A stretch of DNA of 64,000 nt. It comes from Gossypium raimondii (taxonomy: Eukaryota; Streptophyta; Magnoliopsida; Malvales; Malvaceae). Position 1 is the stretch's first letter, and each line of letters starts with the position of its first letter. The stretch is from the NCBI RefSeq assembly GCF_025698545.1, contig NC_068570.1:1798001-1862000 (forward strand), in the 5' to 3' direction. This document shows, in pieces, positions 53,088 to 64,000 of the stretch. The notes under the pieces are model-generated. The model saw nothing but the letters and a program-made list of their open reading frames with translations, was not told the origin of the DNA and searched no databases. The position numbers and the translations under genes are program-made.

Positions 53088-53553
53088 TATTCTTAAAAAT
53101 CACTCAACTATTAGTAAATTTACATTCTTATTACGCAACTTCAAAATATTACTAAATAGTAATTGAACTATATAAAAGTTTTTATTAAGTCACTGGACTG
53201 TTAAATTTGTTATTGTATGGCCTATCTCTGTTCGCACTCCCTGCACCAATTGAAAGCTCTCCTTCCTCTTTTCTTCTACAATTCAATTTTTTTTTTCATG
53301 AAATAGCTTTATTATTTGATCTTTGACATTGGTCGTCAGATTGACTTGTATCTAAGATATGTTCTTCTACTTATTAATGGGTACTAATCCATCATACCAA
53401 TCATTGATTAATCGTTGTCTGGAACTTGCTAGCCGGACTTTTTAAATAAAAACTTTCGGATAGTTTGATGACCATTTTGTAATTTTTTAAAGTTGAGTGA
53501 TTAAAATATAAATTTACTAATAGTTTAATGACCTTGGGTGGAATTTATCCTAA
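53088..53553. mobile_element. Fold-back element, family C
   Basis: GGATAAATTATTCTTAAAAA and CTATTAGTAAATTTACATTC on the left are mirrored by AAATTTACTAATAGTTTAAT and GGTGGAATTTATCC on the right. TTTAAAGTTGAGTGATT continues the right arm. Confidence 0.65.
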
Positions 53554-55549
53554 AAGATATTATTAATTAAGATGCTACTGCTTGGAAGATACCCTTAGTT
53601 CTAGGAACAGGTGAACCTTTTGACCGGCAGCCATTTTTGGTTTCCATTTTTGGCTGTGCGCCGCCTATAAACCAGCTTCTTGGAACATTGAAGATTAGGT
53701 TAAAATATAATTAGTATAGTAAGTGGAACATAGATTTGAACAGAGATTGTCATGTTATTAATAGATTTTGATATATGTTTTTTTTTTAAAATTTATATTT
53801 AGGATAAATATAATGTTGATTGAAGATGTATTCAAGTTGGTAAGGTGGTCGGTCAACTACACCAACTTTGAAGTTCATTTGAGCCTTAACCCAGGGCGGT
53901 TTTTATGGTGCTTGTCGTTGGTGTGTTTTTCAAACCAATGATCGGATTAATTTTCAATTTAATCGATTAATTTGATTCGATTTTAATAATCTTATTTTAA
54001 ACTCAATATTAAATAATTAATCTTTTCTTTTAATAGGATGACAATGAAATGGGATGTTATGTCACATTTGTACGTGAATTTTGGTTATATTCATAATTAC
54101 TACTAATTAGTACTCCTTTGCACCACTTCATTCCATTTATTTTATTAATAATTTTTAATTTAATAATATATTTTAAGTTTTTATGAACATAATTTTGGTA
54201 ATATAATTTTTAATATTTAATATATAGTATATATAACATATTCACAATTTTATTATTATCTTTTAAAGTTTATGTTCGAGATTTATAAATATGCCGCCAA
54301 TAATGTTATTTCTAAAGTTTAAAATCGTATTATTTCTTTAAGAGTACAATATAGCTTACCGCTCCATCTAACCCTTGTTAATTCACAAATATATTATTTT
54401 AGTACATATAATAAGAAAATAAAAATGATACATAGAATATTGTAAACGGTTAAAATAATAATTTTATTTTTATATAATTCCTACTACTACCCATAACTCT
54501 TAAATCCGTAAATTAGAAAATAATATGCACTCAAATGTGCTGAAGCCCACATCTTCTTATTTATTGTCGCAACAACAGTTCCAACCAAATTAAGATTTAA
54601 TCAGCAACAAGATAATATTTTTAAAAGTTGAGCGAGATGGACCAAACATTTACCATAACTGTTCCATTTTATCGAGTTTTTTTTATCATCCCTATCCTCA
54701 AGACAAAGCTTTACCCTTTTTAGCAGTTTTCATGTTTTCTGTGTTTCTAATAAATAAAAAATTGTCAACTTTGTTCAATTAGAATAGGAAAAAACGAGTG
54801 GAGAGAAGAAAATGGTAGAAGAGGCAAACTTGCTTAAGCAAATGCCAGCTTCATCCTCTCGAGCCTTCTCAAAATTTGCCTCATGAAAAATCGTAAATGT
54901 CCTTTCTTATAAAAAAAATGTACCACGTGTATTTCATCATCATAAATTTATGGAATTTGTATGGCTGTAATTGGATGACGAAGGACAGAATGTTAAGCTT
55001 CGGTTTATGCCAAGAACAGTAAATACTATAGTTAAGGAGGCTAATACTACATAAAATATTAAAGAATCGATGAAGATATGTTATTTGAAATAAAAATAAA
55101 GTGATTTGTATTAAAAAAATTAGATAAGGTGTTATTATTTGATTCAGAATTATATAGGAATAATTTATCAAATATTAGGATAACAATTTCTTAAAGATAA
55201 TTATAAAAAATTAAGTCGAGAGTTTGAATCAATGGCTACAAATAATTAATTTTAAAAAACCATATCATTAATGGAAAATTTCCAACACCCAACTTTGGAG
55301 TAAATCTATTAAATTTAATATTACGTTCTGTTATTATGTTGTCGTATCTACTTTGAACACAAACAAAGAAAAAGGAAATTGGCTCCAAATATTTGACAAT
55401 TTCATAATTTAATTAATTCATGGTTTGTTCAAGGTCTAATTTGGTTTTAGTCCTCTTACTATGCTAAATTTGAGATTCAATCCTTTACCCTCATACTTAT
55501 TATTTTTATAATGTTGTTAGTACGTCTAAATTAATCGTAACCGTAGCTA

Positions 55550-55845
55550 TTAGGGGTAAACTATAAAATTAGTTAATTTTGTTTGCCTCAGATTATATTT
55601 TACTCATTTATTTTTGAAATTTTATGTTTCAGTCACTTACGTTATTGTTTTGTTACGAAGTGATCATTTTACCGTTATCTCCCTAACGGCAGTCCAAATG
55701 TGTTTTAAATGTTCAGTTGCTGGGATGAAAATAAATTTTAATTAAATAAATTTAATTTGAACTATCACATAGGACATCCAAATTGACATTTACGTAGGAC
55801 TGCCGTTAAGGAAGTAACGGAGGTTAATGGTAGAGTATGTACTTT
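55550..55845. mobile_element. Partial fold-back element, family C
   Basis: An inner palindrome is clear: TTACCGTTATCTCCCTAACG-GCAGTCC against GGACTGCCGTTAAGGAAGTAACGG, with TTTAATTTGAA-like pairs between. Only the left outer arm (GGGTAAACTATAAAATTAG) is obvious. Confidence 0.5.
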
Positions 55846-56474
55846 GTAAGGAAATACAGATTAGCATGCAGAACATGATGGACTTCATCTGGTGGAGAGT
55901 CACAAGGCTGCCTTCTCTATTGGCATGTACTTCCTAGTAGAGCTGCAACAATTTCCTTATCGAGCGAAGGACGACATTTCCATAATCTCATTCAAATTCT
56001 CCGAATCCAGTCAAGTGTATTCGATCTGTATTTCCTTATCAAGGCTATATGAAAAATCCAGCCAACCTGCATTCAACCTGTATTTCCTTATCAAGGCCAA
56101 TAATAAATTTTATATGTGAATCCCCCCTCACCCCCACATCATCATCTTCATGGCGACAACTAATGGTATTATCAATTTGGACACCAAACTAAGTCAAATC
56201 TGAAATTTTAGCATAATAAAAGGACCAAAAAAGAATTAAACCAAAAACTCGAAGAGGATCAAACCACTCTATAAAAGGCTGTCGTGCCCCATAATGTTTC
56301 CCAACTTTCCATTACAAAACAAAAGGGTGTTTAATTCACATTACCATCCTCCAATTAAGAGATCATAAAGGAAAAAAGATTCTTAGTAACAGTAAATAGC
56401 CTACCCGGATTCTACCGAAATTAAAACCCACATTACAATCCACTTCACAATTCAATTTCAAGTCCGTCACCCTC

Positions 56475-56481
56475 TATATAA
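56475..56481 (+). promoter_or_regulatory. TATA box of the asparaginase gene
   Basis: TATATAA inside CTCTATATAAAGAG, 80 bases before the start codon. It is the clearest core promoter in the window. Confidence 0.7.
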
Positions 56482-56554
56482 AGAGCCCCCCAAGGTTTCA
56501 GTTCTTCACCGCAGTAGCAAAACAGAGGCAGAAACGACCGGCAGAGAAATAAAA

Positions 56555-58308
56555 ATGGGAGGCTGGGCAATCGCAGTGCATGGTGGTGCTGGTGTAGACC
56601 CAAATCTCCCTAATGAAAGGCAAGAGGAAGCTAAAAGACTCCTCAATCGTTGCCTTGATATTGGAATCTCTGCTCTTCGTTCTAACCTCTCCGCCATTGA
56701 CGTCGTTGAACTTGTCGTACGTAAACTCTAACCGGGAAAAAATGGGTCAAAAATGGTTTTTTTTTTTTTAATGATTAATATGGGTTTTGGTTTATATATA
56801 TAGGTGAGGGAATTGGAAACGGATCCTTTGTTTAATTCCGGGCGTGGATCGGCACTTACGGAGAAAGGGACGGTGGAAATGGAAGCTAGTATTATGGATG
56901 GACCGAAGAGACGATGCGGTGCTGTTTCGGGTTTAACGACAGTGAAGAATCCGATATCTCTTGCTCGACTTGTTATGGATAAAACACCACATTCGTATCT
57001 GGGTTTTGCCGGCGCCGAAGAGTTTGCGAGGAAACAGGTTCGGGTTTTTTGTTGTTTCTTTGGAATCTTCGATTCTGGTTTGTCACGTGTTGAATAGATT
57101 TGTTACACACTTGCATGGCTTCTGACACGTGACTGTTGAGTTGATTTTGGTCACGTCGATTTTTCTTAATTTTTGATTTGGACTCAAAATTAAATTATAA
57201 ATTTTTAAAGAGATTAAAGTATATTTTGAAAGGGTTTAAATTGAATTTTATTTTTATCTTTGAGAGCATTTTGATGATAAAACTAATATATAATTTTAAG
57301 ATTTTTAAGAGATTAAATTGATAATTTGTCATTGATGTTATCTCTACCTTAAAAACATAATGATTGAGGATGAGTTTGAATTGACAGTGAGATGCATTTA
57401 GTTTATTTTTTATCTGAGAAATGTGTTTGGCTGTAAAATCCAATATTGGAGGCTAAAATAAATTCAAATTAACTATTTACAAATAAATAAATTTGAGTAA
57501 AATTTGAATTTTAATTTACATAAGTATAAAATTAAATACGATCCGAAATCGACTTGACCCGAGCTATTAACATCTCTAATTATATTGGTAATTGAAACTT
57601 TTTGGCAGGGTGTGGAGTTGGTGGACAATGAATATTTCATTACAGAAGACAATGTGGGGATGCTTAAGTTAGCAAAAGAAGCAAACTCAATCCTGGTACA
57701 TTTTGATTCCTCCATTAATTTTCCCTAAAAACATTGATTGGGCAACTCACATGGTCTTTCGTACCCCATACCTGACAATATTCATTTTTCCCACTTTTGT
57801 ATCATTTGACCAGTTCGATTACCGTATCCCAACCCTCACCACCTGCGGTGGCAGCGCAGCCATGGAAAATCAATTACAAATGAACGGCTTACCAATCAGT
57901 CTCTACGCCCCAGAAACAGTAGGTTGCGTTGTAGTTGACAAACAAGGTCATTGCGCTGCCGCTACTTCCACTGGTGGATTAATGAACAAGATGACCGGAA
58001 GGATTGGTGACTCACCGCTGATTGGTTCAGGGACTTATGCTTGTGACTTAGTGGCTGTTTCATGTACCGGTGAAGGTGAAGCCATTATACGAAGCACTTT
58101 GGCTAGGGAAGTAGCGGCGGTGATGGAATATAAAGGGTTGAATCTTCATGAAGCGGTGGATTATGTGATTAAAACTAGACTAGATGAAGGCAAAGCTGGT
58201 CTTATTGCCGTGTCAAAGAATGGGGAAGTGGCTTGTGGGTTTAATACTACTGGTATGTTTAGGGGTTGTGCTACTGAAGATGGGTTTATGGAAGTTGGTG
58301 TCTGGTAA
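56555..58308 (+). CDS. ASPGB1: L-asparaginase / isoaspartyl peptidase, potassium-dependent (ASPGB1) type
   Basis: Ntn-hydrolase that releases aspartate and ammonia from asparagine, the main transport nitrogen of many plants, and cleaves isoaspartyl dipeptides; cytosolic. Four exons, 56555-56716, 56804-57037, 57609-57695 and 57814-58308, sum to 978 nt (325 codons plus stop), the length of Arabidopsis At3g16150. Marks: amino end [12 protein letters not shown] (2-13), [23 protein letters not shown] (in parts), and the autocleavage site with nucleophile Thr196 in ETVGCVVVD, followed by [24 protein letters not shown] and the end [12 protein letters not shown]. Glu before the nucleophile and the [13 protein letters not shown] linker fit the B-type (potassium-dependent) clade rather than the A-type. 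It ends 620 bases from the convergent LEA-like gene. Confidence 0.93.
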
Positions 58309-58927
58309 ATTTGTGTTTGGTTTAGATGCTGGGTTCATATTGAAGTGAAGCAATAAATGTAATAATTGCATGTTAAGATCTTGAATGTCTTCTAAGGTCT
58401 AAGGTCTAAGTTTCTACTATATCAATGAATCATGACAAGTTTGATGTTCTTTCAACGCTTTTGTCTTCACACTTTTTCTTTTTCTCATGTGACCTTTAAA
58501 TAAGCAATATATTTTTTAATGAAATTTAGCTTTAAAAAATGAATTTAAAAAAAAATGAACACTTAAATGGAAGTAAATCTTAAAGAGAATCATTGCTTGA
58601 ATGGAACTAAATCTTGAAGAGAATCTTGAATGGGACAGCCGAACATGTCTTCATTTTCAGGCTTCTGTCTATTATGGCCCAGGGAAAAGCACTCAAACTG
58701 CCCCTACGAAAAGACCCATCGCGCCGATCACGATGATGATAAAGAGAATACAAATTCGCAACGAAGACAGACACATTATACTCCAAAGAAGGAATGCAAA
58801 ATAGTTTGGGAACTCAAACCAAGAACATGGAGATAAAAATGAAAAACCCATGACCTAGTGAACCTTGTTATTATTATTTTTTAACATAAAAGGCATAGAG
58901 AATACACATATATGCATGTATAGTTTT
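58309..58927. other. Convergent 3' regions, one unexplained small frame
   Basis: Holds both 3' untranslated regions. An ATG frame at 58630-58836 (+, 68 codons; MGQPNMSSFSGF...ELKPRTWR) is less AT-rich than its surroundings but matches nothing I know. It could be untranslated sequence of either neighbour. Confidence 0.35.
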
Positions 58928-59240
58928 TCATTTGTTGCTGCCTGACATAGAGTCCTTGACAGCCTGAACAGCCTTAGTTGCTGCCTCAGCTGCACCAGCT
59001 AAAACACCACCTTTGTTGCCAGTATTGGGCCTATCATGAGTCAAATGGACCACTCCCACGTTCTCCACCTTGGGTTCTTTGTTTTCCCCCGGTGGTGATT
59101 GTATATCTATAGTATCCACCTTGGTTTCAATTGCTCCCTCTTCATTTACCCTTTCAGTTCCCTACATTTAACAGCCATGGAGTTAATAAAAATTGAAAGG
59201 AAGATATCAAAGAAGGTGATCTTTTTACCTTGGTGTTCAT
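58928..59240 (-). CDS. Small LEA-like protein of 81 residues
   Basis: Two exons, 59229-59240 (just ATG plus three codons) and 58928-59161, join GT-AG in phase 0 and give 81 codons plus stop. The protein is hydrophilic and without Cys: the amino half is acidic (VNEEGAIETKVDTIDIQSPP), the carboxyl half has KGGVLAGAAEAATKAVQAVK, an alanine-rich amphipathic helix as in LEA and related stress proteins. It has no signal peptide or membrane segment. The in-frame ATG is the reason for choosing the 12-base first exon; without it the second exon has no Met near its start. A G-box lies upstream. No exact family name is claimed. Confidence 0.7.
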
Positions 59241-59385
59241 GTTGCAATAATCAAAGTATGTAAATTCTAGGTATTTGGTGGTACTACAACAAAGGTATAG
59301 GGATATTTATTTGTATTAATGGTAAGTTGGGTTTCAAATATTGGATTTGGTTGGCACTAGTGGCAAAGAGAGAGACTGAGTTGGG

Positions 59386-59455
59386 ACACGTTTCATGTCT
59401 GGCATGTGGTGGCAGTACCAGCTTGCAATATTGCTGTGAGTGAGGCAAACACGTG
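59386..59455. promoter_or_regulatory. G-box / ABRE-like elements upstream of the LEA-like gene
   Basis: CACGTG at 59450-59455 (within AAACACGTGCC) and ACACGT at 59386-59391, 150-215 bases before the start codon. Such ACGT-core sites are bound by bZIP factors and commonly drive abscisic-acid-responsive LEA genes. Confidence 0.45.
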
Positions 59456-59549
59456 CCTCTTGGGTGCCTATTTGTTTCACCCTTTGGTGGCTGAAAGGAC
59501 AGCTTCCAATTGCTTGATTCCAGTGACTCGGAAAAGATAAACTACAAAT

Positions 59550-60165
59550 AAAGTTATTCAGCGTTTTGGTAATTCAGTTTTAAAAAATTATAAAATAAAT
59601 TATTTTTTTAAAGAATTAAACCCCTAAATTATTCAAAAAAAAATTATTCAAATTATTGTATTGTTAAAGTTTTTTTTTTTAAGTTTTAGTGAGTTTCAAG
59701 CTATGATTTAACGATAGTTATAATAGATAAGTACCCATTGATGAGCAGAAAAACACACCTTAGATCCAAATTGATATGACAGTTAGTATCGAAAATTAGA
59801 GAATAAAGTTGTTCGTATTCTAGTTCACAAATGCGTGACGTTTAAAGTAGAAAAATATACCTTAGATCTAAGCCGATCTAGCAGTCAATGATGGAAATCG
59901 GAGAAGAAAGTTGTTTGCTTTTGGTTCGTAAATGTGTGACGTTCAAAGCTATTTTATGAAAAAATTAAACTGTAGAAGAGAAATAAAATAAAGGCTTTTG
60001 ATTGGTGCAAGCGGTGTGAATAGAGAATGTCATATAATAGTGATTTTAACAACTTAGTGACTTAAATGAAAATTTTCGAATAATTCAGTGTCTATTTTGT
60101 AACTTTTTAAAATTGAATGCTCAAAACGTTAACTTAGTAATGACCTTGAATATAATTTACCCTAA
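59550..60165. mobile_element. Fold-back element with internal tandem duplication
   Basis: The outer arms pair: TTATTCAGCGTTTTGGTAATTC...TTTTAAAAAATTATAAAATA on the left against TGTAACTTTTTAAAATTGAA...CAAAACGTTAAC on the right. Inside, a unit of about 105 bp is repeated twice (about 59739-59842 and 59843-59952): AAAA-TATACCTTAGATC, ATGACAGT, AATCGGAGAA-AAAGTTGTT, AAATG-GTGACGTT. Confidence 0.6.
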
Positions 60166-60928
60166 ATGTAAATATGCATGTATCTTGATGAAGTAGAAAC
60201 ATCCATGATATAATAAATGTGAGACATAAGATTAGCAGAAGTATTTCGTGTTTGTTTCATTGAAAACAGTGTTGAAAAATAATTTTCGAAAAGAGGATTA
60301 ATTTGTTTTGGAAAAGCTGATGTGTTTTAGTATTTGAATGATTCTTCATAGAATATTTTTGTTGTTTACAATTTTTCTGAAATAATTTTTAAAAGTTATT
60401 CTTAATTGCAAAAATTATAATAGCATTTCTTTTACAATAGAAATTTATTTTAAAATAAGATAATATTTTATAATAATTAATATTATATGCAAAATTAATA
60501 ATAAACAATAGTTAATCAAAACCTAATTTAAATTATATATATATCACAACATTTATTATACTCATATTTAAAAATATTATTAAAATAAAATTGTAATATT
60601 AAATAATTTATTATATTATTAAATATATATGTTTATTGATATTCAACATTATAATATGTGATATTAATATATTAATATTTTTAAAAAAATGATTTGCGCT
60701 AAATTACAAAAAATAATTTATGTGAAACAAATGGGCCCGTAATATCATTTACATGAAAGGGGATATTTGAATTATGTCAATTAAAATCTGACACTACATT
60801 ATCCGAACAGTATTAGTAACAAAGATCTCATCATGATGGTGGTGTGGAATCAAGATCTCTTCAAATTCGTTTTACACCTTTTGAAGTTCATGGCTGTCAA
60901 AAACCCAGCATTATGTGTGACCATGTAG
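60166..60928. other. AT-rich spacer before the dehydrogenase 3' end
   Basis: Extremely AT-rich (about 60360-60720). The last 150 bases should be the dehydrogenase 3' untranslated region. Nothing else is seen. Confidence 0.45.
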
Positions 60929-63900
60929 TTACAACTTTAGGAAGACAAACTCTTCCACAGCTGTAATTTCTCCTATTTTCTTTAATGCATCTCTACTAGG
61001 TTCCTCATCCAGACCAATTGTCATTACAGCTTGTTTCCCTGGTGCAATCCTACCAACACTCATGAAATTTACATTTACATTTTCTTCACTTAATATATTC
61101 CCCACTTTTCCAATGATCCCAGGTTGATCACTTTGCCTACAAAGTACAATACTTCCTTCAAGGCTTACATCAACACCAAAGGATCCAACTTTGGTCAAAT
61201 GGGGTTTCCCATCTTTCACCCTTCCTTCAACTGTGATCTCACCCGAGTTTGAAATCGCACTAGCGAATTTAGATTCAACGTTGGCTATTCGAACCTGGAT
61301 GAACTCGAGTGGTTTCTCGGGTGAACCGTCTAATACTATACGCTCTTCAGTTAGCCGAAGTCCTCTTTGTTTACCTATGAAGTCTGCATTCACTAAGTTG
61401 ACAAAAACACTAGATATAGGCTCAATTAAACCCTTGGTGACCATAGCTCGGAGCAACCGAGTATCGAGATCATCTGGACCTCTAGCCGAGGCATAAGTCA
61501 CCTTTACAAACTTCACACCACTTCCACCAGCAACCAATTGCACTGCCAATCTACCTAGCTTCTCAGTGAGTGCAACATATGGTGAAAGTTCTAACAGGAC
61601 CTGTAATATTGGCAAAAGAAAAGTTGAAATGCAACATATGATTCCCTAAAAATGACAAGGGTAAACTACACTAGGAGTTACCATTTCAATTTTTGTACTC
61701 AACTATAAAAAGTTACGAAATGATCACCCAATTATTCAATTTTTTCTTTTTTTTTACCACCAGTAGTTAACGGTGGCAATTTTTAAAATTGGCATTATAG
61801 TAACTTTAACCCTTGACATTAAAAAATTATGCCAATTTAATCTTGGTTCTAAATATATTAACCCTCAGCATTTCCACAAGGTGTAATATGATCCTTTTTT
61901 GCAGTTTTATTTTCTCTGTAACAATGATGGTTAATTTAAAAGAATGAGAATAGATTAAAATATTATCTTAGATTTTAGGGTGTTTTCTTTTTTATAATTT
62001 TAATCAAATTTAGTTGATAATTCTTTTTAGCTTTTTAAGTAAAAGGGTTACAAATAAAAGTAAAACTGCAAAAAGATCAAACTACACAATGTGTAAATGT
62101 TGAGGTTGGATCTTAGAATCAAGACTAAATTGACACAATGTATAAATGTTAAAGTTTAAAGTTGTTATTATGTCAATTTTAAAAGTTACCACCGTTAGCC
62201 AAGTGATGTCAATTTTGTAACTTTTCATAGTTAAGAGAACTAAAAAAATTTAATAATAGTTAAGTGACCATTTTGTAACTTTTCTTAATTGAGTTACTAA
62301 AAGGAAATTTATTAATTGTTAGGTGAATACTAGTATAGTCTACTCAAAAGACAATTGCGAAATGGTACCTCAGCAGGAACCATTGGGGCATTTACAGCAG
62401 TGGCAGCAAGTTCCCCTTTCAAAGCCCCAACAACCGCTTCAGCAATTTCAAGGGCCACACCTTCCTGATCATAATATAAGGCAATAAAACCAATAGAAGG
62501 AAGAGGTAAAGAAAAGGGTAGAAGCCAATTTAGATAGTCAAGCAGGTGGTATAACTACCATGAAAGCTTTGTGCTAGTCGGATTGCATTTTGCTCTCTAT
62601 TTATAAAATGGGTAAATTAATAAACTGGTCTTATTGTTAAAAATTTCATCCAATACGTGTAGCTTATGCTAGTGTACAATGACCAATTTTTAATAGTAGA
62701 AATGAATGAAATTTTTAACAAAAAAAAAGAGCAATTTGTTTTTTCATCTAACGTTTAAAAACTAATTTGCCCATTTTTTGAGAGAAAGGACAAAATGTAT
62801 CTCGACTTTAGTACAAGGGACTCCACCTCAAGCAAGTACCTGAGCCTCAGTGGTACTAGCACCAAGATGAGGAGTTACAGTCACATTTTCATGCCTCACT
62901 AACTTATTCTCTTGTGGAGGAGGTTCTTCAGTGAATACATCAAGTGCTGCCTGCAAAAAGAACCAAACATTACCAACTCTCCAATTATGTAGTACTTACT
63001 TGAAAATGTACACATACCTGAGCAACAATCCCGGAATCTAAGGCTCGTAGTAAAGCTTCCTCATCGATAACACCACCACGGGCGACGTTGATGATACGAA
63101 CCCCTTTCTTCACCCGAGAAAAAGCTTCATCATTGAACATTTTGGATGTAGCAGGGGTGAGAGGCATGTGCAAGGAGATGAAATCAGCAGTTGTTAATGC
63201 TTCTTCAAATGACACTAGCTCCACACCAATGGCACGAGCACGGTCTGCTGGTGCATAAGGATCATGTGCAATTACTTGCATTCCAAGTCCCTTAGCACGC
63301 CTAGCTACTTCAGAACCAACTTTCCCAAATCCCATTACAGCAAGTGTTTTCCCCACAAGAGATACCCCTACATACTTGTTTCTCTCCCATTTCCCTGTAC
63401 AGTTTAAAACCATTGACAAAATTTGAACTTTCAAGTTTTAAGCTTATTTGTGAAATACCAACAGTCGTACTAGTACAATAAACAAGTAACAATTTATAAC
63501 TATAGAACAAATTCTAAATTTTAAAACACACACACACAAAAGAGCACACAAACTGTTTGAAGAAATGCCTGAATAAAATTAAATGAGCAACAAAACAAAC
63601 CGGCTTTGACAGAAGCATCAGCCTGGGCAACATTCCTGGAAACAGCAGTAAGCAAAGCAATCCCATGTTCCGCAGCAGCAATAGTATTGGCTGTAGGCGC
63701 ATTAACAACGAGGCACCCATGTTCCGTAGCAGCCGATATATCCACATTATCAATCCCAACACCAGCTCTGCCCACAACCTTTAGCCTACCCATAGCCGAT
63801 TCAAACACTTCTCGGGTCACCTTGGTTCCACTCCTCACTATCAGAGCATCACAAAGTGAAATCTTGGTACAAAGCTCTTCGGGACTTAAGTTGTAAGAGC

Positions 63901-64000
63901 AGTCGACGTTGGCGAAAGTTTTGAGCAGTTGGATACCGGCGTCACCGAGCTTTTCAGACACGAGGACCGTGGGTTTTGCGCCCAAAGCGATGGCTAGGAC
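60929..64000 (-). CDS. PGDH: D-3-phosphoglycerate dehydrogenase, plastid (partial, runs off the window)
   Basis: First step of the phosphorylated serine pathway: oxidises 3-phosphoglycerate with NAD to 3-phosphohydroxypyruvate in plastids. Exons seen: 63601-64000 (continues beyond the window), 63018-63394, 62840-62950, 62369-62464 and 60929-61600; the phases agree. The visible part begins just before [15 protein letters not shown], so the transit peptide lies outside. Domains in order: substrate-binding part with IVRSGTKV and [14 protein letters not shown]-binding domain with [17 protein letters not shown] (GxGxxG); catalytic [13 protein letters not shown] and [13 protein letters not shown] with the active-site His; then the intervening ASB domain and a C-terminal ACT domain ([17 protein letters not shown]...[14 protein letters not shown]) ending [12 protein letters not shown]1, 2 and 3 cannot be told apart with confidence. 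Introns 61601-62368 and 62465-62839 are largely filled by fold-back elements. Confidence 0.94.
61661..62345. mobile_element. Fold-back element, family C, in an intron of the dehydrogenase gene
   Basis: GTAAACTACACTAGGAGTTACC on the left (read in parts) faces GGTGAATACTAGTATAGTCTAC on the right. Inner pairs include GTTAACGGTGGCAATTTTTAAAATTG with its mirror at about 62175-62200, and GTGTAATATGATCC. The element is about 685 bp and makes up nearly the whole 768-bp intron. It is related to the piece at 31090-31440. Confidence 0.7.
62570..62825. mobile_element. Fold-back element, family A, in another intron of the dehydrogenase gene
   Basis: CTAGTCGGATTGCATTTTGC, AATGGGTAAATTAATAAAC and TTAAAAATTTCATCC on the left are mirrored by TGAATGAAATTTTTAAC, AACTAATTTGCCCATTTT and GACAAAATGTATCTCGACTT on the right. 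It occupies most of the 375-bp intron. Confidence 0.65.

Larger units (their letters stand above)
50403..56460. other. Long intergenic region without a gene
   Basis: About 6 kb without a coding frame. It holds a degenerate GC-rich palindrome start (50424, CTAGAGTTGTCCATGGGC), a two-copy tandem repeat (51065-51270), a SINE scrap (about 51354-51450), a CTT microsatellite (51610-51628), fold-backs at 53088-53553 and 55550-55830, and SINE-like scraps near 53830 and 54490. The frame at 54881-55171 (-) is AT-driven. Confidence 0.45.

Noticed and set aside
54881-55171. 96-codon Ile/Phe/Tyr-rich frame on the - strand
   Set aside because: The composition follows from AT-rich DNA; there is no signal of a real membrane protein family.
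56506-56697. 63-codon frame on the - strand over asparaginase exon 1
   Set aside because: It is the shadow of the supported + strand coding exon.

Overview
This is plant nuclear DNA: AT-rich, with split genes and GT-AG introns, dense in small transposon relics. A eudicot is certain from the protein families. Cotton (Gossypium) or another Malvaceae is my guess from the style of the repeats; the sequence cannot settle this.

I support eight genes and rebuilt each exon by exon. In seven the exon sums give one open frame; the phosphoglycerate dehydrogenase gene runs off the window. From left to right: a kinesin-4 motor of the FRA1 type (8073-12270, +, 17 exons, 964 codons); a small CxxC/His zinc-binding-like protein (13320-16818, -, 2 exons, 176 codons) with a 3-kb intron that carries a tandem array; a group IId WRKY factor close to WRKY7 (20536-22080, -, 3 exons, 318 codons); an RD21-type papain-like protease with a granulin domain (29546-32323, +, 5 exons, 467 codons); a C2-domain protein with a proline-rich tail (34308-36135, +, 7 exons, 230 codons); an F-box/LRR protein of the VFB/SKIP2 family (41356-42941, -, single exon), whose frame is broken once at a TAATG; a potassium-dependent type L-asparaginase/isoaspartyl peptidase (56555-58308, +, 4 exons, 325 codons); a tiny LEA-like protein (58928-59240, -, 2 exons, 81 codons); and the 3' five exons of plastid D-3-phosphoglycerate dehydrogenase (60929-64000, -). 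(The F-box gene is the eighth if the partial dehydrogenase is counted apart.)

The genes form no operon-like or clustered pathway. The asparaginase and the dehydrogenase both belong to amino-acid metabolism, but there is no sign that their closeness matters.

The space between genes, about two thirds of the window, is mostly short non-autonomous elements. Clear ones are a hAT MITE with a perfect 8-bp target duplication (47157-47454), a Mutator-like MITE with 9-bp flanking repeats (5887-6373), a 368-bp palindromic MITE with a 10-bp duplication (27539-27906), a Helitron-like element (36838-37499), a tRNA-derived SINE family in at least seven copies, and three or four families of long fold-back elements, many lying in introns. 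A copia-type relic, a LINE RNase H relic and several local tandem arrays complete the picture.

I found no CRISPR array, rRNA or convincing tRNA gene, and nothing that I would call a new biological system. The observations most worth following up are the F-box frame break, the intronic array, the datable hAT insertion and the fold-back element that abuts the protease core promoter.
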